From the NCBI RefSeq assembly GCF_004115265.2, contig NC_046306.1, forward strand, positions 12,661,324-12,725,323: DNA of 64,000 nt, read 5' to 3'. Origin of the DNA: Rhinolophus ferrumequinum (taxonomy: Eukaryota; Chordata; Mammalia; Chiroptera; Rhinolophidae). Made by a program: the position numbers and the translations under genes. Of the stretch, positions 35,326 to 46,769 are shown in pieces (position 1 is the first letter of the stretch; every line of letters begins with the position of its first letter). Under the pieces are notes generated by a model. It saw nothing but the letters and a program-made list of their open reading frames with translations, made no database searches and was not told the DNA's origin.

Positions 35326-35829
35326 GGTATTGGTGAAGTTCACCCCATCAAAGAAAAAGCTGACTGACCAGGCCTCGGGAAATATAGGAATGAGGGGAGC
35401 TGTAGGGACCACAGTCGCAGAACCCAGGGACCTTGTATAGGACACTGTCATCCAAGTAATCTGCCTCCAATCACCTTCCTTCCTTGGATCATTCTGCTCA
35501 CAGTCCCAGCCCCAGAAAAGAAGCTGATTTAGCTAGCTTGCGTCATATCTTCTCCCTCGGTAGGGACGGAGGGCAGGGAACCGGGATTAACATCCGAAAC
35601 AGATCATGTGGAATGGAAGAAAGGTAGTTACCCAAAGAAAAGGCCCTGTGATAGCACCACAAAGGGGAGGGATGTTAGTTACTAGGCAGAAATAGTAGAG
35701 GTCCGTTACATGCCAACTGTGGTGCCCAGCACACCATGTGCTCACGCCTTCCCACACACACATTTTGTGAATGTTTCTAACAGAAGGAAACGATCCTGTA
35801 TATAAGCACAAATACAGTTTAGCTCTCCA

Positions 35830-36748
35830 GGCCCAATTAATGTGATTTAATCCATGCAGTGGTCAGTTTGATGTGGAATGGGGAGACTCAGGGAATCAGA
35901 TTCTTTCTGGTACAGAGCTGGAAGAGAATGGAGGTATCCCTGAGGTGAAGAGTAAAGGAAAACCTCCCTTCCAGCTAATACAAAATGCATCCAGTGGTTT
36001 CTGTTTCTTGGAATAGAGAATAAAACCCGTAGGTGCATATTAGCACCAGGCACTGTAATAAGGAGCACATGTCTAACAGCAGCTAAAATTGGAATTGCCA
36101 CTTGATTAAAATAAGCCACAGGCATTTTCCAAGACCCATCTAATTTTGCACCCACCAAACGGGAAACTAACGGTGTTGAGATGGGAGTCATCGCCCTACA
36201 GGGTCTTCGGTGGAGGCACTGATCTGTGTAGCCTCTCCAGATACGTGGTACTCTTGTTGAATTTTTTATTCCCAAACAGTTGCTCAATTGGATTCTATTG
36301 GCCTTTTATATTATAATGGCCTCCGTGGGTCAGGGAGCCAAGTGGGGATCTTTTCCAAGTATCACTCAGAAACGAGATAAAGGACAGCTTTGGGATCCCA
36401 TTAAACCTCCAGTGACAGGGACAGAGGTCAAATAAACACTATTTTCCACATGACTGGTGGACCGCCAGTGGACCTACTCTCAGACCCAATAAATTGGTAT
36501 TAGCTCAAAGTCTTCGTCCAAGATTCTCTGCAAGTTTTGGGTCTTTCCCTTTCTTCAGTCCCCAGTGACCCTGGTAAGCGGCCACAGGTCTTTCGGAGAA
36601 GGCAAGGGAAATGTTCCCATCACGCTCTGCACCAGTGGAGCAGAGCCCTTCCTCAAGGGCAGGTAGTGTTGCTTCATTCAGAGGTCTTTCGTCTGTAACC
36701 GAACTCGAGCCTGGGTGGTAGGTGCTGCTCTAACATGGTGGCTTAAGT

Positions 36749-36779
<31 letters not shown>

Positions 36780-38170
36780 GCCAGGGCTAGAAAATGTTTC
36801 TGGTTTTTGTTTTACTTTGTTTTGTTTCTTATGTTTTGTTGGTTGTACACATCAAGTAAGACTTGAGTGGTCGCCTTTTTGGGGCCCTCCGGCGTGAGAT
36901 CCTGCCTCATTCAGAGACCGCTGAACATGACAGTGACCATTCCCACTTAATTTCTGAGGGTTCATTGCGGATACCTGGCCTCCCACACCTCTGCATTCTT
37001 CCTCCCATTTGATGTCAGGGAGCCCCTCCACCTAGCACTCCCACCCCAGGCTTTCCTTAAAGCCAGGGTCAAGTGCTCTGGGCTTCACGAGGGCCAAGGG
37101 CCGTAAGTTAGAGGTATCTGGGGGAAGGAGGCACAACGCATATCCAGTCCAGCATCCCCAGCTTCAGAAATCTTTGAATCCCTTCCTCTACAGGATGCCA
37201 GGGGATTTGGGGCCTTTAAATAAAATTTCACGTGGGCCGGTGTTTGGTCCAAGTCTGCAATGGCCAACCCATCAGTTGTTAGAACCCAGCCAGCTTCTGG
37301 CACAGGCACAGAGAATGCAAAACCCACTAGAGGATCAGCTTGGTCCAACATCCCATTTCCCCTTCCTTCACCAAGTGCCACAAAAAATCCTTTCCCATGA
37401 GTATGCCCCAAATTTCTGATGACATCAATTAACAAGTTTCAGCACTTCTGGATGGCTCCACGATTCTTTCCTACCCAGAGTCTGTTTTTCACCCTCTAGG
37501 TCAAAATTGATCCCCATCTTCCAGCTAAGCAGCCTTGAGGGGTGGGGCAAGGAGGTACGTGGGGACTTTCTCCAGTAAGGAGGGAAGAGGGCTGCTTCCA
37601 CCCATTGTTTTAGATCGCCTTGGATTCTTCCCATGTCCTCTCATTTAGCCATTCCACTTGTCATACTCCCACTCGTTCTGTCAATGCCTAACTTCATCCA
37701 AGTGTAGCAGGGCTGTGAACTCAGCAATCTGCCTAATCCCTTGCCAACTTTGGTTTTGAAGATCTCAGCCCTACTGCACGTCCAAAGAGAATCTTTCACC
37801 ATGGTCCGAGAAATGCTCTCCATTTCAGTCCAGGCTCCCCCATCCCCACCCCAGTTATGTTTGGCCTCGCTTTGTTGACTTTCCCTTTACATTATTCGGT
37901 GCAGTTAGAAATAAGACATTCTATCCCTCAGCCTGGGCATTCCTCACCGCCTAAGATTGGACTGTGACAGAAACTACCCCTTCTCTACGAGTCACTCCTT
38001 TGGTGGTCATTAACACAGGAAGTGGCCCTCGCCCACTGCGTCCCACGGTCTGCTGGTGTCTCAGGCCAGAGCACAAGCAGCAGCCTCGCTGTGTCTTGCC
38101 TCGTGACAGCTCAGTCATTTTTAATACCCACATTTCCTGGAGGACATGTTGCTGTGACTCCACTCTAGTT
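35830..38170 (-). mobile_element. ERV-L internal fragment (gag-pro-pol remnants), fossil
   Basis: Minus-strand reading gives pieces that resemble ERV-L proteins in gag to pol order. At 37,420-37,830 is a gag-like part. Between it and about 36,300 lie further gag/protease-side remnants. At 35,850-36,290 is a reverse-transcriptase part with stretches like KLDGSWKMPV and SSPQGYLHS, which recall the RT palm region (KLDGSWR..., LPQGY.NSPA). The element is broken many times over and cannot make protein. I see no clear matching LTR pair at its edges. By family it is an ancient placental insertion. Edges are approximate. Confidence 0.7.
36755..36779. repeat. Poly-T tract
   Basis: This is a run of 25 T within the ERV-L region. 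It may mark the A-tail of a small inserted sequence, but no SINE body is recognisable next to it. Confidence 0.8.
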
Positions 38171-38561
38171 CCAATTGCTGCATCAGTCAGGTGTCTTTCG
38201 TTGCAAACAACAGAATCCAACTCTGGAAAACTTAAGCAAAAATGACTGCATCGGATAGATATCGGCTAGGATCAAAGCAAAATTAAACCACTGAGAAAGA
38301 TAGGAGTGAGGGTGACTCAGGGATGGAGGTAGATAGAGCCCGTGCATCCCCTCTTTAGGGCACTGCAATTCAAGTGACCCTGTGACAACTGCCTCCATTT
38401 TATGTATCACTCTGCTCAAGCTAGGAATTCCTTGAAGACTGAGTCTAAATGGACTGGTTTGGGTGACATGTCCATCACATGCTGGGGGAAAGATGGAGGA
38501 ACATCACAGATGGTCTCACAGGACACAGACAGCAGAGGAGTAGTTCCCTGAAGAAAAAGTA

Positions 38562-38739
38562 CAGCAGGTCCTCAAATAACAGCCTCTCGTTCAACGTCTT
38601 TTCGTTATAATGTCAATGAGATGCCACAGGAACGTCACTCTTGTTGATACCAGTTTGCCTGTGGTAACACTGGTTTCAGAACACGTTATTTCCCTTAAAA
38701 TTGCAGAACCTATCGACGATGTTAAGTGAGGTCTTACTG
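38562..38739. mobile_element. Tigger-like DNA transposon MITE
   Basis: The ends are inverted repeats: CAGCAGGTCCTCAAATAAC on the left and, read inverted, ACAGTAAGACCTCACTTAAC on the right. The inner words 'cgttcaacg' and 'cgttataatg' are typical of the Tigger/pogo group. A TA precedes the left end (38560-38561). Confidence 0.7.
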
Positions 38740-38839
38740 TGTGTTGAGATGTAACTGAGGTTTGCTTTAGAATCAGGTGCTTTTGTAAACAAGTTTCCCA
38801 CCAACATAAGTGTCCAGTGCGACAACCAATATGGTGCTG

Positions 38840-39020
38840 GACGCAGGACAATTTTTTGTTGGGCGGACTGTCTCAGAATGCATTGCAGGACATCTAGCAT
38901 CCCTGCTTCTGCCCCTTAAATGCTGACAGGGCCCTGCAGTTGTTGTTACAATGAAAACACTGACACATTTCCAGAACACTTGCAAGTGGGCAGTACTGCA
39001 CACTATGAGAATCACATACC
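38840..39020 (+). mobile_element. hAT-Charlie-type MITE, decayed
   Basis: It resembles the element at 30838-31046 in the same orientation ('ggacaattttttgttggg', 'catctagcatccctgc', 'tgacacatttccag'), but with more changes. Confidence 0.45.
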
Positions 39021-39129
39021 TATACAAGGGCTGTAGTACTATGTACCTCAAAGTCTGTGAGACAAAATGAAACCACTTAAAAGGCTCTGCATTGTGGCTG
39101 ACATATAGTGCTCAGTAAACGTCAATTTA

Positions 39130-39209
39130 TTAGGTTGGTGCAAAAGTAATTGTGGTTTTTGCAGTTATTTTTCACCTTTTCAACCGCAATTACTTTTGCA
39201 CCAACCTAA
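39130..39209. mobile_element. MADE1-like mariner MITE (80-bp palindrome)
   Basis: The left end TTAGGTTGGTGCAAAAGTAA and its inverted partner TTACTTTTGCACCAACCTAA are identical to each other. The element is 80 bp and flanked by TA (39128-39129, 39210-39211). This matches MADE1, the Hsmar1-derived MITE of primates that gave rise to the miR-548 hairpins. Transcribed, it would fold into one long stem. Confidence 0.9.
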
Positions 39210-40654
39210 TACTTCGTCTCTCCGTCCCTCCTCCCGGCCATAGGGTCTCAGTCTGATCAATAGGGAATACCTGTCGTCACCCCTGGCAACAGGAAGGAAG
39301 GTACGCCGAGTATTTCAGGGAGCGAGGTGAGTACATCAGGCAACAAGAAACACATCACTTCCACTCGCAGAAAAGTGGGCAGAATAGCATGACAATCTAT
39401 TCCAAACAATTCCAATCATACCAATAGACTGTAGAACTATTATATGAAATACTGAGGATCAATTTGACGCAAGAGACCTAACTCACTTTTCGGTGTAACT
39501 CTGTTCCCTCCCTGCTGTGAAGGCAACTTGAAAGACGAAGAGCACCCAGGGCCAGGCTAGGGAGTTATTCTGGGTAAGGACGGCCCCTGTGATGGGCAGG
39601 CTCCTGGGGCTCCCTCAGAAGGCGGGGCCATGCCTGGCCTGGCTTCATGCAACGACAGACAGGGAGGGAGACTTCAAGGTCATTCTACAGGCAGACGCAC
39701 ACTGGCATAGGCCAGTCGCTTTGCCCAGGATGCCTTCTCTCTCTCCCTTCCCATCCTTTCTCCATCTGGCCATTTCTCCCTCAGTTAAGTTCAGGATGTT
39801 TTACCTGCTTCCTTAGACACTCCAGCAGAAGTGACGATCACGCCCTCCTCCTCTATCCACAGGCTGTGTACCTCCTTCTACCATAGTATTTCCAGGGTTG
39901 TGTTCTCGTGTGTTCCAATGACTCCCTAACTGGTTGGTCGGCAAGAACTGTGTCTGGTTTTTTTTCATTATATCCCTGACAACTAGCTTAGAACCTGGCA
40001 CACAGTAGGGGTCCAACCAAATTTACTCTCTATCCTACCTACCTACCTCTCGCTGGCTTTGGATTCTAGAATAAACACAAGTCAATGTCATGAAGGTTCA
40101 CAACACCATTATCCAGGCTATAGATGGAGGGTCTCATTTTTAAAAAAAGGATAGTCTGTGGTCTGAAGTACAGTTTATTTAAAACAAAGGTAACATGGTG
40201 TAGGAAGAACGAAGGAGGGAGAACAATTCCAACATAAAAGCACATAGGAAGCATCTCAAATGAAGAAAAAAAAGCAATGGAGGAAGCTATGTCTCATACA
40301 TATACAAACTGCTGACTTTGACTGATTATTTACATCCAAACCTTATAAAATAGCATTTCAAATCAGCACTGAAGCCAGTGTTATTAGTTTTTGTTACAAA
40401 AAATTAAACCTACAAACTTCACATTTTAAAGCTGTACATCTGCAACAGCATTTATGCTTGTTTTTCAAAGTTGGTCTGAGTGTAAGCTGGTGGAAGAGGA
40501 TTTTATTTTCCCCAAACACAAATAAGGACATGGGTTCCAAAGACAACGAATATAATCCCGATGAAAACACAAACATAGTGCTTAAGAAAGGATGGGGTGG
40601 GAGGGTGTAGATTGGGCAGGAACAATTTTCTAGTAAATAAGAGCTGCAATTTTT

Positions 40655-40830
40655 AGAGGCAACATGGTATGCTAGAAAGGGCACTAGAATAAGAATCCGG
40701 AGAACTGGATTTGAATCCTGGCTCTGCCATATTCTAGCTATGAATGGACTTTAATCTCGCGGAGCCTCAGTTTCCTTATCTGTAAAATGAGGACAACAAT
40801 ACCTGTATCTCCCAGAGCTAATATGTCTTA
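40655..40830 (+). repeat. MIR SINE
   Basis: This is a clear MIR: 'ctagaataagaatccgg', 'ggatttgaatcctggctctg', 'gagcctcagtttccttatct', 'gtaaaatgaggacaaca'. Confidence 0.85.
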
Positions 40831-41162
40831 ATAGATACAGGACTTTTCAGAATCTACTTCTTCTTGAGTGAATTTAGTACTTTGTATCTTAAAAAAAAAC
40901 TGTCCATTTCATTTAAATTCACTGAAACAACTTTATTAGCATAAAGTTGTTCATAATATTGTTATTAGCCTTTTTATATCTGTAGGATCTATAATGATGT
41001 TACCTTTCTCATTCCTGATACTGGTAAAAGCTTTTGAGTTTTAAATGGTGTAATAAATTTCTGGCATCTGGCAGGTGCTCAATAAACATTTCCTGGATCA
41101 GAATCTATAGTCTCAAGGAGTTAAGGCTATAGTGCTTAAGTTGCTTCAGAGAATTGGTTCTG

Positions 41163-41286
41163 TCCGTCCATCCATCCATCCATCCATCCATCCAAACATT
41201 CACATCTCTCTATCTATCTCTCCATCCACCCATCCATCCATCCATCCATCCATCCATCCATCCATCCATCCATCCATCCATCCAAA
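41163..41286. repeat. (TCCA)n microsatellite
   Basis: Two blocks of TCCA repeats, about 30 and 60 bases, are separated by a TCTATC-rich spacer. The whole reads through as HPSIHPS in one frame, which is an artefact. Confidence 0.95.
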
Positions 41287-42099
41287 CATTTATCCAACAA
41301 TCCAATTGGTTGGGAGAAGGGGCAATGGAAAAAGAAAAATAGAAATTTGCTTCAAAATTACTGATGAGGAAGCAATTAAGATATTCTTAGAAAATTTGAG
41401 TTTTTTAAAGACACAATTCGGGGGTGGGGGTGGTCATCGTTTCTTAGGAGAGAATAAGTGAGGGGCTAAGAGTTACCTGGAAGCTTGAGTCCCAAATGCT
41501 CAGGCAAAGACTAACGCTCAGGGCTCAATGAAAGCAAACTAACCTATCTTGAATTTAGAATTCAAAGGGGAAAAAAATGACTAGGTTGACTCCTCTGCCT
41601 TCCTATCACTAGAAAACAAATACACCTTGTCAGGAAATTTATCTGATCCAAAAGAAATTGATTTCTGGCAAAGGACTCTGTCTAGCTAGACTGTGTACTC
41701 TGTTGGACCAGCCTGTTGGGTGCACACATGCTTGAAACAAAATAAATTCCAGATCAAGATTCATGACCCAAGAAAATTTATGGGGAAAAACTGAACCTTC
41801 TTTTACTTAGATCTAGCTTATAAAGGGAGAAAAGGGCATTCCCTTCCTGTCTGGCCAAGTGCAAAGTCCTTTTTAAAAGGGACTCAAGCAGGACTGTTCA
41901 TTAGCAGATGGTGTGGGGAATGGCTGCTCCATGCATTGGTTTCTAAAACTCACGTACTTGGCTGTCAGACTTGACTACTAATTCAGTTTTTTCCCAACTT
42001 AAAAATGCCCGTTAGGAGTTAGTCTGTACACGAAAAGGTGGTTGCTTCCTTTTAAAGAGACTTGTGACTTTCCTTTTCCCTGTAAATACTGGTCCCATG

Positions 42100-42250
42100 T
42101 GATGCTCTGAATCCTGATTCTACCACTGACTAGCTGTGCTGCCTTGGGAAAGAACTTTTTTTCCTTCTCTGAACCTTTTTCTTTATCTATGAAATGGGGC
42201 TGACACATACAGCCTACCTAGCTCAGTGCCTGGCATATCATAAGTGGCCA
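42100..42250 (+). repeat. MIR SINE
   Basis: The match is 'ccactgactagctgtgctgc', 'tatgaaatggggctgaca' and 'agctcagtgcctggcatat'. Confidence 0.8.
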
Positions 42251-42319
42251 ACGAATGATAGCTGCCATTATTCTAGTGGGATCCTCAAACTGTCTTCTAT
42301 TCTCTATATCTGCCAGATA

Positions 42320-42530
42320 CCGTTTTTCCCTGAAAATAAGACCTAGCCGGACCATCAGCTCTAATGCGTCTTTTGGAGCAAACATTAATATAAGACTTGG
42401 TCTTATATTAGATGAGACCAGGTCTTATATTATAGTAAAATAAGACTGGGTCTTTCTTATATTAATTTTTGCTCCAAAAGATGTATTAGAGCTGATGGTC
42501 TGGCTAGGTCTTATTTTCGGGGAAACACGG
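42320..42530. mobile_element. Palindromic MITE, copy 3 (best preserved)
   Basis: Left end CCGTTTTTCCCTGAAAATAA, right end inverted CCGTGTTTCCCCGAAAATAA, flanked by TA (42318-42319, 42531-42532). Both arms carry the 'gaccatcagctctaat' block, so the element is an almost full-length hairpin. It lies in the probable STK4 3' UTR. Confidence 0.88.
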
Positions 42531-43099
42531 TAGCTGCTTAACTGGCTTGCTGACCAACAACTGCCTCTTGCATTTTTAAAAACTTGCTTTAATAGCAAAG
42601 AATAGAATGTGGCCACAGAAGAGGAACGTTCCCTGCCTTTCCACTGATTCCCAGGTTGGGAAGCAAAAGCAATTATGGAGTCAAATTACAGTATCTTTAG
42701 GTGCAACCTAGTCACAGCCCCGTATCTGAGAGGAAGAGCTCATTTGAAAATAAAAACACATTTGACTTTCCCTACTGTCTCCTCCGTGTGGAGGGACTAA
42801 ATGACAAGTGGCTGAGCTGAGGCTGAGGAAGGGCTCCGTGCGGCCTGTCATAAGCCCTCTGATTTGCTTTTGGCCCTCAGTCTGCCTGCATGAGGCTTGT
42901 CTGCGATCCGGCAGATGTTGCAGAGCCAGGGAATGCCTGAAACAGAATGATTTGGCTCCCCCGCAAATCTCTTCATAGCCAGTCACCCACTGAAGAGACA
43001 AAGCAAGGGCACGTTTCCATCAGCAGGCTTTCCTGGAACAACCTAACCAAAACAGACACAAGTTGCTTCCGCGGAGAAGGGGCTGTGTGGCTCAGCAAA

Positions 43100-43230
43100 G
43101 CGGGAGTGGGGAGTCGTGAGGTCTAGTCCCAGCTCCTACTTTAACCTGCTTTGTGATTTAGGCCATGTCACTTGCCCTCTCCAAGCCTCAGTCAGACCAG
43201 ATGATGTCTAGGGTCCCTTCCAGCTCTGGC
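43100..43230 (+). repeat. MIR SINE
   Basis: The match is 'tttgtgatttaggccatgtc', 'cttgccctctccaagcctca', then a partial tail. Confidence 0.6.
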
Positions 43231-44308
43231 CTTCCATATGTCTGGGTTGAGCCTCCTGGTGAACAAATCTTAGTCTGATAGTCACTGATACTTTCCAGAC
43301 CCCTTAGCAGTAAAATAAAAAAGAAAACAGTCATATACTTGAATGTGGGTCATAAAATCAAGGCCCCCTACCCCGGTCTATAAGGAGTGGGGAACAACAT
43401 GCCCTGGGAACGACGAGAACTTGGGAAACCCTGTCCCTTTTGTGGGTTGGACACAGCCCCGCGTGTGCGGAGAGCTCCTGGTAGGCCTGTCCCCTCAGTG
43501 GATCATGTCTCTTCTTAAGGCATTGGGCCAGTATCTGTGCTGTGACTTTAGGCAGCTGGGAGAGGGGAGGTGGATGAGAGACGCTGACACCGCAAAGGCC
43601 AATTTGCAAAGAAGGCGCCAGGCTTCTCCTGGGACCCGCAAAGTAAACGCAACTCTCAAGGCTTTGCCCTGGACATCACCAACAGCTCCAGAGGCCGGGA
43701 CGGCCCACACAAGGCCGAAACCGTGGTGGAAACTGGCCCAAACCTAGTATTTAAATGCAGCCCTGCAAACGGGAGAGCTTGGCTCCTGGGAGCGGGTGCC
43801 CCGGCGGCCCCCGGTGTCCTCTGCCCTCGTGTTGCACAGTACCGTAATCTTACAGAAAAGAGGCCAACGGTTTAAAACTGTACCTGTACAGAGATGCCAC
43901 CACACTGCGTGGGGGACCTACTTATAATTTATATATATATATGCATATTTATATTTTTTAAAAAAGTCCTCCAGAAAGAACAATTGAAAGCTATTGGGAG
44001 AAGGAAAACAAAAGACAATGTAAAACTTTCCCAGCTATCACTCAACTAGGAGTCTCTGTTCCTGGGGTTTAAAACTGAGTTTAAAAGCGCCAAGAGAAGT
44101 CCTGTGAAATAAGAAACCTGATCAGTTTCGACACACACACACCAGGGTGGCACGCTGACCGTCGAGGCAGCCCGTCCGACTGGCGCATGTTCCTGAGTTC
44201 GCGAAGGTGCTGTGGAGGAGTGACGGCGTAGAAGGTAGAAGTGTTGGCTAACAAGCTTGAGGTTGCCGAGGGCCGGGGTGGAAGCGGGGCCCTCACAGCT
44301 GGCCTGGC

Positions 44309-44467
44309 TCAGAAGTTCTGTTGCCGCCGCTTCTTAGCCTCGATGGCGTCCAGGATTGGCTGCCGCTTCGACTGGTACTTCTGCCGGATCTCTTCAATCT
44401 CCTGCTCCATCATGGGGTCCAGGGCCACAAGCCTCTTCTGAAGGTCCTCCACTGTCCAGCTCTTAAG
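44309..44467 (-). CDS. STK4: Serine/threonine kinase 4 (STK4/MST1), last coding exon (SARAH domain), partial
   Basis: The exon encodes the last 52 residues of MST1, from LKSWTVEDLQKRL to AKKRRQQNF and TGA. It covers nearly all of the SARAH coiled-coil helix, through which MST1 dimerises and binds SAV1 and RASSF proteins in the Hippo pathway. It differs from the human sequence by about one residue (LVALDP for LLALDP). The exon starts in phase 0 after a good acceptor (CTTCTCTTCTAG). The kinase domain and all other exons lie outside the window, beyond 64 kb: I looked for the preceding exon (ending DGDYEF) in 44.5-64 kb on the minus strand and did not find it, which agrees with the very long last intron of this gene. 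STK4 converges with KCNS1. Confidence 0.96.
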   Translation of the reverse strand, partial: LKSWTVEDLQKRLVALDPMMEQEIEEIRQKYQSKRQPILDAIEAKKRRQQNF

Positions 44468-45124
44468 CTAGAAGAGAAGTGGAAAGTACCGTCATGACAC
44501 AGCCCAGGTCAGCGGCAGAGCAGCAGAGACGTCAGCCTTTGCAGGCACCCGGAGGGAAGGGAGAGAGGAGGACATGTGGGCTGTCGTTGGACAGTGACAG
44601 GTCATTCAAATAAATGGCACATCACCAATCTTTCCTGAAACAATTTATCCCTGGAAGAGTTCGGAAAAGTGCTACTCTCTCTGATTGACAGCGCTTTGGG
44701 AACTTTCACCTCCCCTAGCTTTTAAATTAATTACGTATGGACTCACTGTTAGGGCATTAAAATAACAGTAACTCAGTGTATGCAGAATAATGGCTGCCTC
44801 CTAGTTCTTGTGCTACCCAGGAGATGGGCATCTGGACAGTGACCACGCCTCCTTCTGGACACCACACCAGGGAGCACGGATGCTCTCCCCCAACCCCTGC
44901 CTTCCCACCCCCCCAATGTCTTGGCGCTGTCGTCCTAATCATCACTAACATTGGGGGCTAACCATCAGCCAGGCCCCACGCTAAGCACTCTATGTGGATT
45001 AGCTACATAAATGTCTTGGGAATATAGACATCACCCTGGGGTGGGGGTGGGGGCACAGAGATGGAGAAACCCTAACCCTTCCGAGCTAAGATTTCCGTCA
45101 TCCAGAGAGGAAAACAGGACTTGA

Positions 45125-45520
45125 TATATAATAACACTGACACTTACGTAGTCCTTTCTACGTGCCAGCCATCCTGACATGTTTACGTACATTGTGTCAT
45201 TTAATCCTCACTTGAGTATGCTATTATCCCCGTATTACAGATGAACAAGCCACAAAGAGAGGCTACGTAACTTGCCCAGCGTCTCACGGCCATAAGTGGC
45301 AGAGTCAAGATTCAAACCCAGAGTCCACATTCTCCGCCAGCATCGCTTCTAGGAGGAGTGCAACTCTTGACCTTTACAGTTGACTCAGGCAAGTTCCCCA
45401 TCTCTCCAGGCCTTCCTCAGCTACAGAAGTGGGACAGCCGTGCCTCATCAGGTTTATTATTAGGCTTAAATGAGATCAGGCCTGAAAAGCTGCTAGCACC
45501 GTGCCTGCTACCTTGTGTGC
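45125..45520. repeat. Two MIR SINEs in opposite orientation
   Basis: A reverse copy lies at about 45125-45350 ('acaaagagaggctacgtaac', 'cataagtggcagagtcaaga', 'ttcaaacccagagtccac'). A plus copy lies at about 45355-45520 ('ggcttaaatgagatcagg', 'ctagcaccgtgcct'). Confidence 0.75.
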
Positions 45521-45859
45521 ATAAAGATGGCACTACCCGTGACAACCTCCCTCTTCACCAAAGCTGTGTCCCTGGCTGCCGGCGAGTGGCTTCAGTGCTG
45601 TGTGGCTGGGGGTCTTCAGTGCATCCAAGCAAGGCCAGTCCTGGCGGGCAGGGTGGGAAGGAATGCAACACCATCCTCAGCGGGTGGTGATCAACTCTGT
45701 GAGCTCACAAACCAGTTTAATAGGTCCAGTGTTTCGAGAACTCAAAAGGCTCCCTCTCAAGGCTTAGGAGAGATTTATAGAATCATCACCTCCCGCAGCC
45801 CGTTCCTGAGGCCCCAACAGGGAAGTGGTACAGGAACGTGGGTGAAGGGGCCTCTTTCT

Positions 45860-45958
45860 GTCCCTGCTTCCTTTAGAGCATGGGGTGTGAGTGAGTGTGA
45901 AGTGCTATAGCGGCCTCCCCAGAAATGGCTGAGTGACCTGTCACCACAGGAATTTTCC
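45860..45958 (+). repeat. Inverted repeat, left arm
   Basis: This arm pairs with 46770-46868. About 86 of 99 positions match when one arm is inverted, and a core of 47 bases (CCCCAGAAATGGCTGAGTGA and flanks) has one mismatch. The spacer is about 0.8 kb. I do not recognise the repeated sequence. Confidence 0.85.
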
Positions 45959-46254
45959 TTGGCCCGCTTCAGGGAGGTTGTCTGAGAAGTGAGAAAAGCC
46001 TAACAGTTCAAGACGAAAGGTTCTTTGTAACCTGAGAATGGAAAGACTTGAGAGTGTGGGGAAATGCTGGAACCTCAGGCTGAAAAAAAAATGCCTTTTT
46101 CTTTCCAGCCTGTAGTTTTATACCATCTAGGAGGTTGGTATTCTTGGCCCAGAGACACCCCAAAAAGTGATGCTTGCCTCGTCGTTAGCTTTTCCAATTC
46201 CTCTCCCAAGAGAGAACACCCCAAACCTAATACTGAATGTTACTGGTAGCGAAG

Positions 46255-46460
46255 GACTTCATCTGTGGGACCCCAGATCCTAAGTCTCTACTGGCTGTGT
46301 AACCTTGGACAAATAACTTCACCTCTTTGAGCCTCGGTTTCCTCCTCTGGAAAACAGATAATACTAGTTCCTCCATGAGGATTAGAAGAGTTAACGTTCT
46401 TCGCCTGGAACTTCCCATAGTACATATTTGGCAGATAGTAAGCATTCCATAAATGGCAGT
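46255..46460 (+). repeat. MIR SINE
   Basis: The match is 'actggctgtgtaaccttgga', 'gagcctcggtttcctcctct' and 'gcagatagtaagcattcc'. It sits between the arms of the inverted repeat. Confidence 0.8.
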
Positions 46461-46769
46461 TATCTCTGTTGTTATTAATAAGTGTTACTGTTGTTCTTGT
46501 TCTTGTTATTATTATTAAAAAGTCTTTATTCACCTCTCATTAACAAGCTGTTCCAGTAACCTCTGATCCCAGCCAGAATCAAATAAGTGAAAAAGAAAAT
46601 ACTCTATTTTGGGCTAACAGTGCCTCAGGGTTGGCATTTGCTACAATGCCCACTAACTTATCTATAGTTTAACAAAATATTTTTCATCTATCCATCCACC
46701 CATTTATGAAATATTCTTTGAATATCTGCTATGGACCAGGCACTGTCCAAGGCACATAGGATACAGACA

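Larger units (their letters stand above)
40100..44308 (-). other. STK4: Probable STK4 3' UTR
   Basis: Downstream of the STK4 stop no other gene is visible, and STK4 is known to have a long 3' UTR in mammals. A minus-strand AATAAA at about 40166-40171 (TTTAAATAAACTG) is a candidate end, giving a 3' UTR near 4.1 kb. It would contain the TCCA microsatellite, MIRs at 40655-40830 and 42100-42250, and the palindromic MITE at 42320-42530. An earlier polyadenylation site cannot be ruled out. Confidence 0.4.

Noticed and set aside
34690-38540. Similar sequence near 34,690-34,860 and 38,180-38,540 as an LTR pair for the ERV-L fossil
   Set aside because: The resemblance is limited to a short Lys/Asn-codon-like block and could be an unrelated interspersed repeat, so I could not support an LTR pair.
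41132-41461. Plus-strand reading frame rich in HPSIHPS repeats
   Set aside because: It is a TCCA microsatellite read in frame, with no gene signals.
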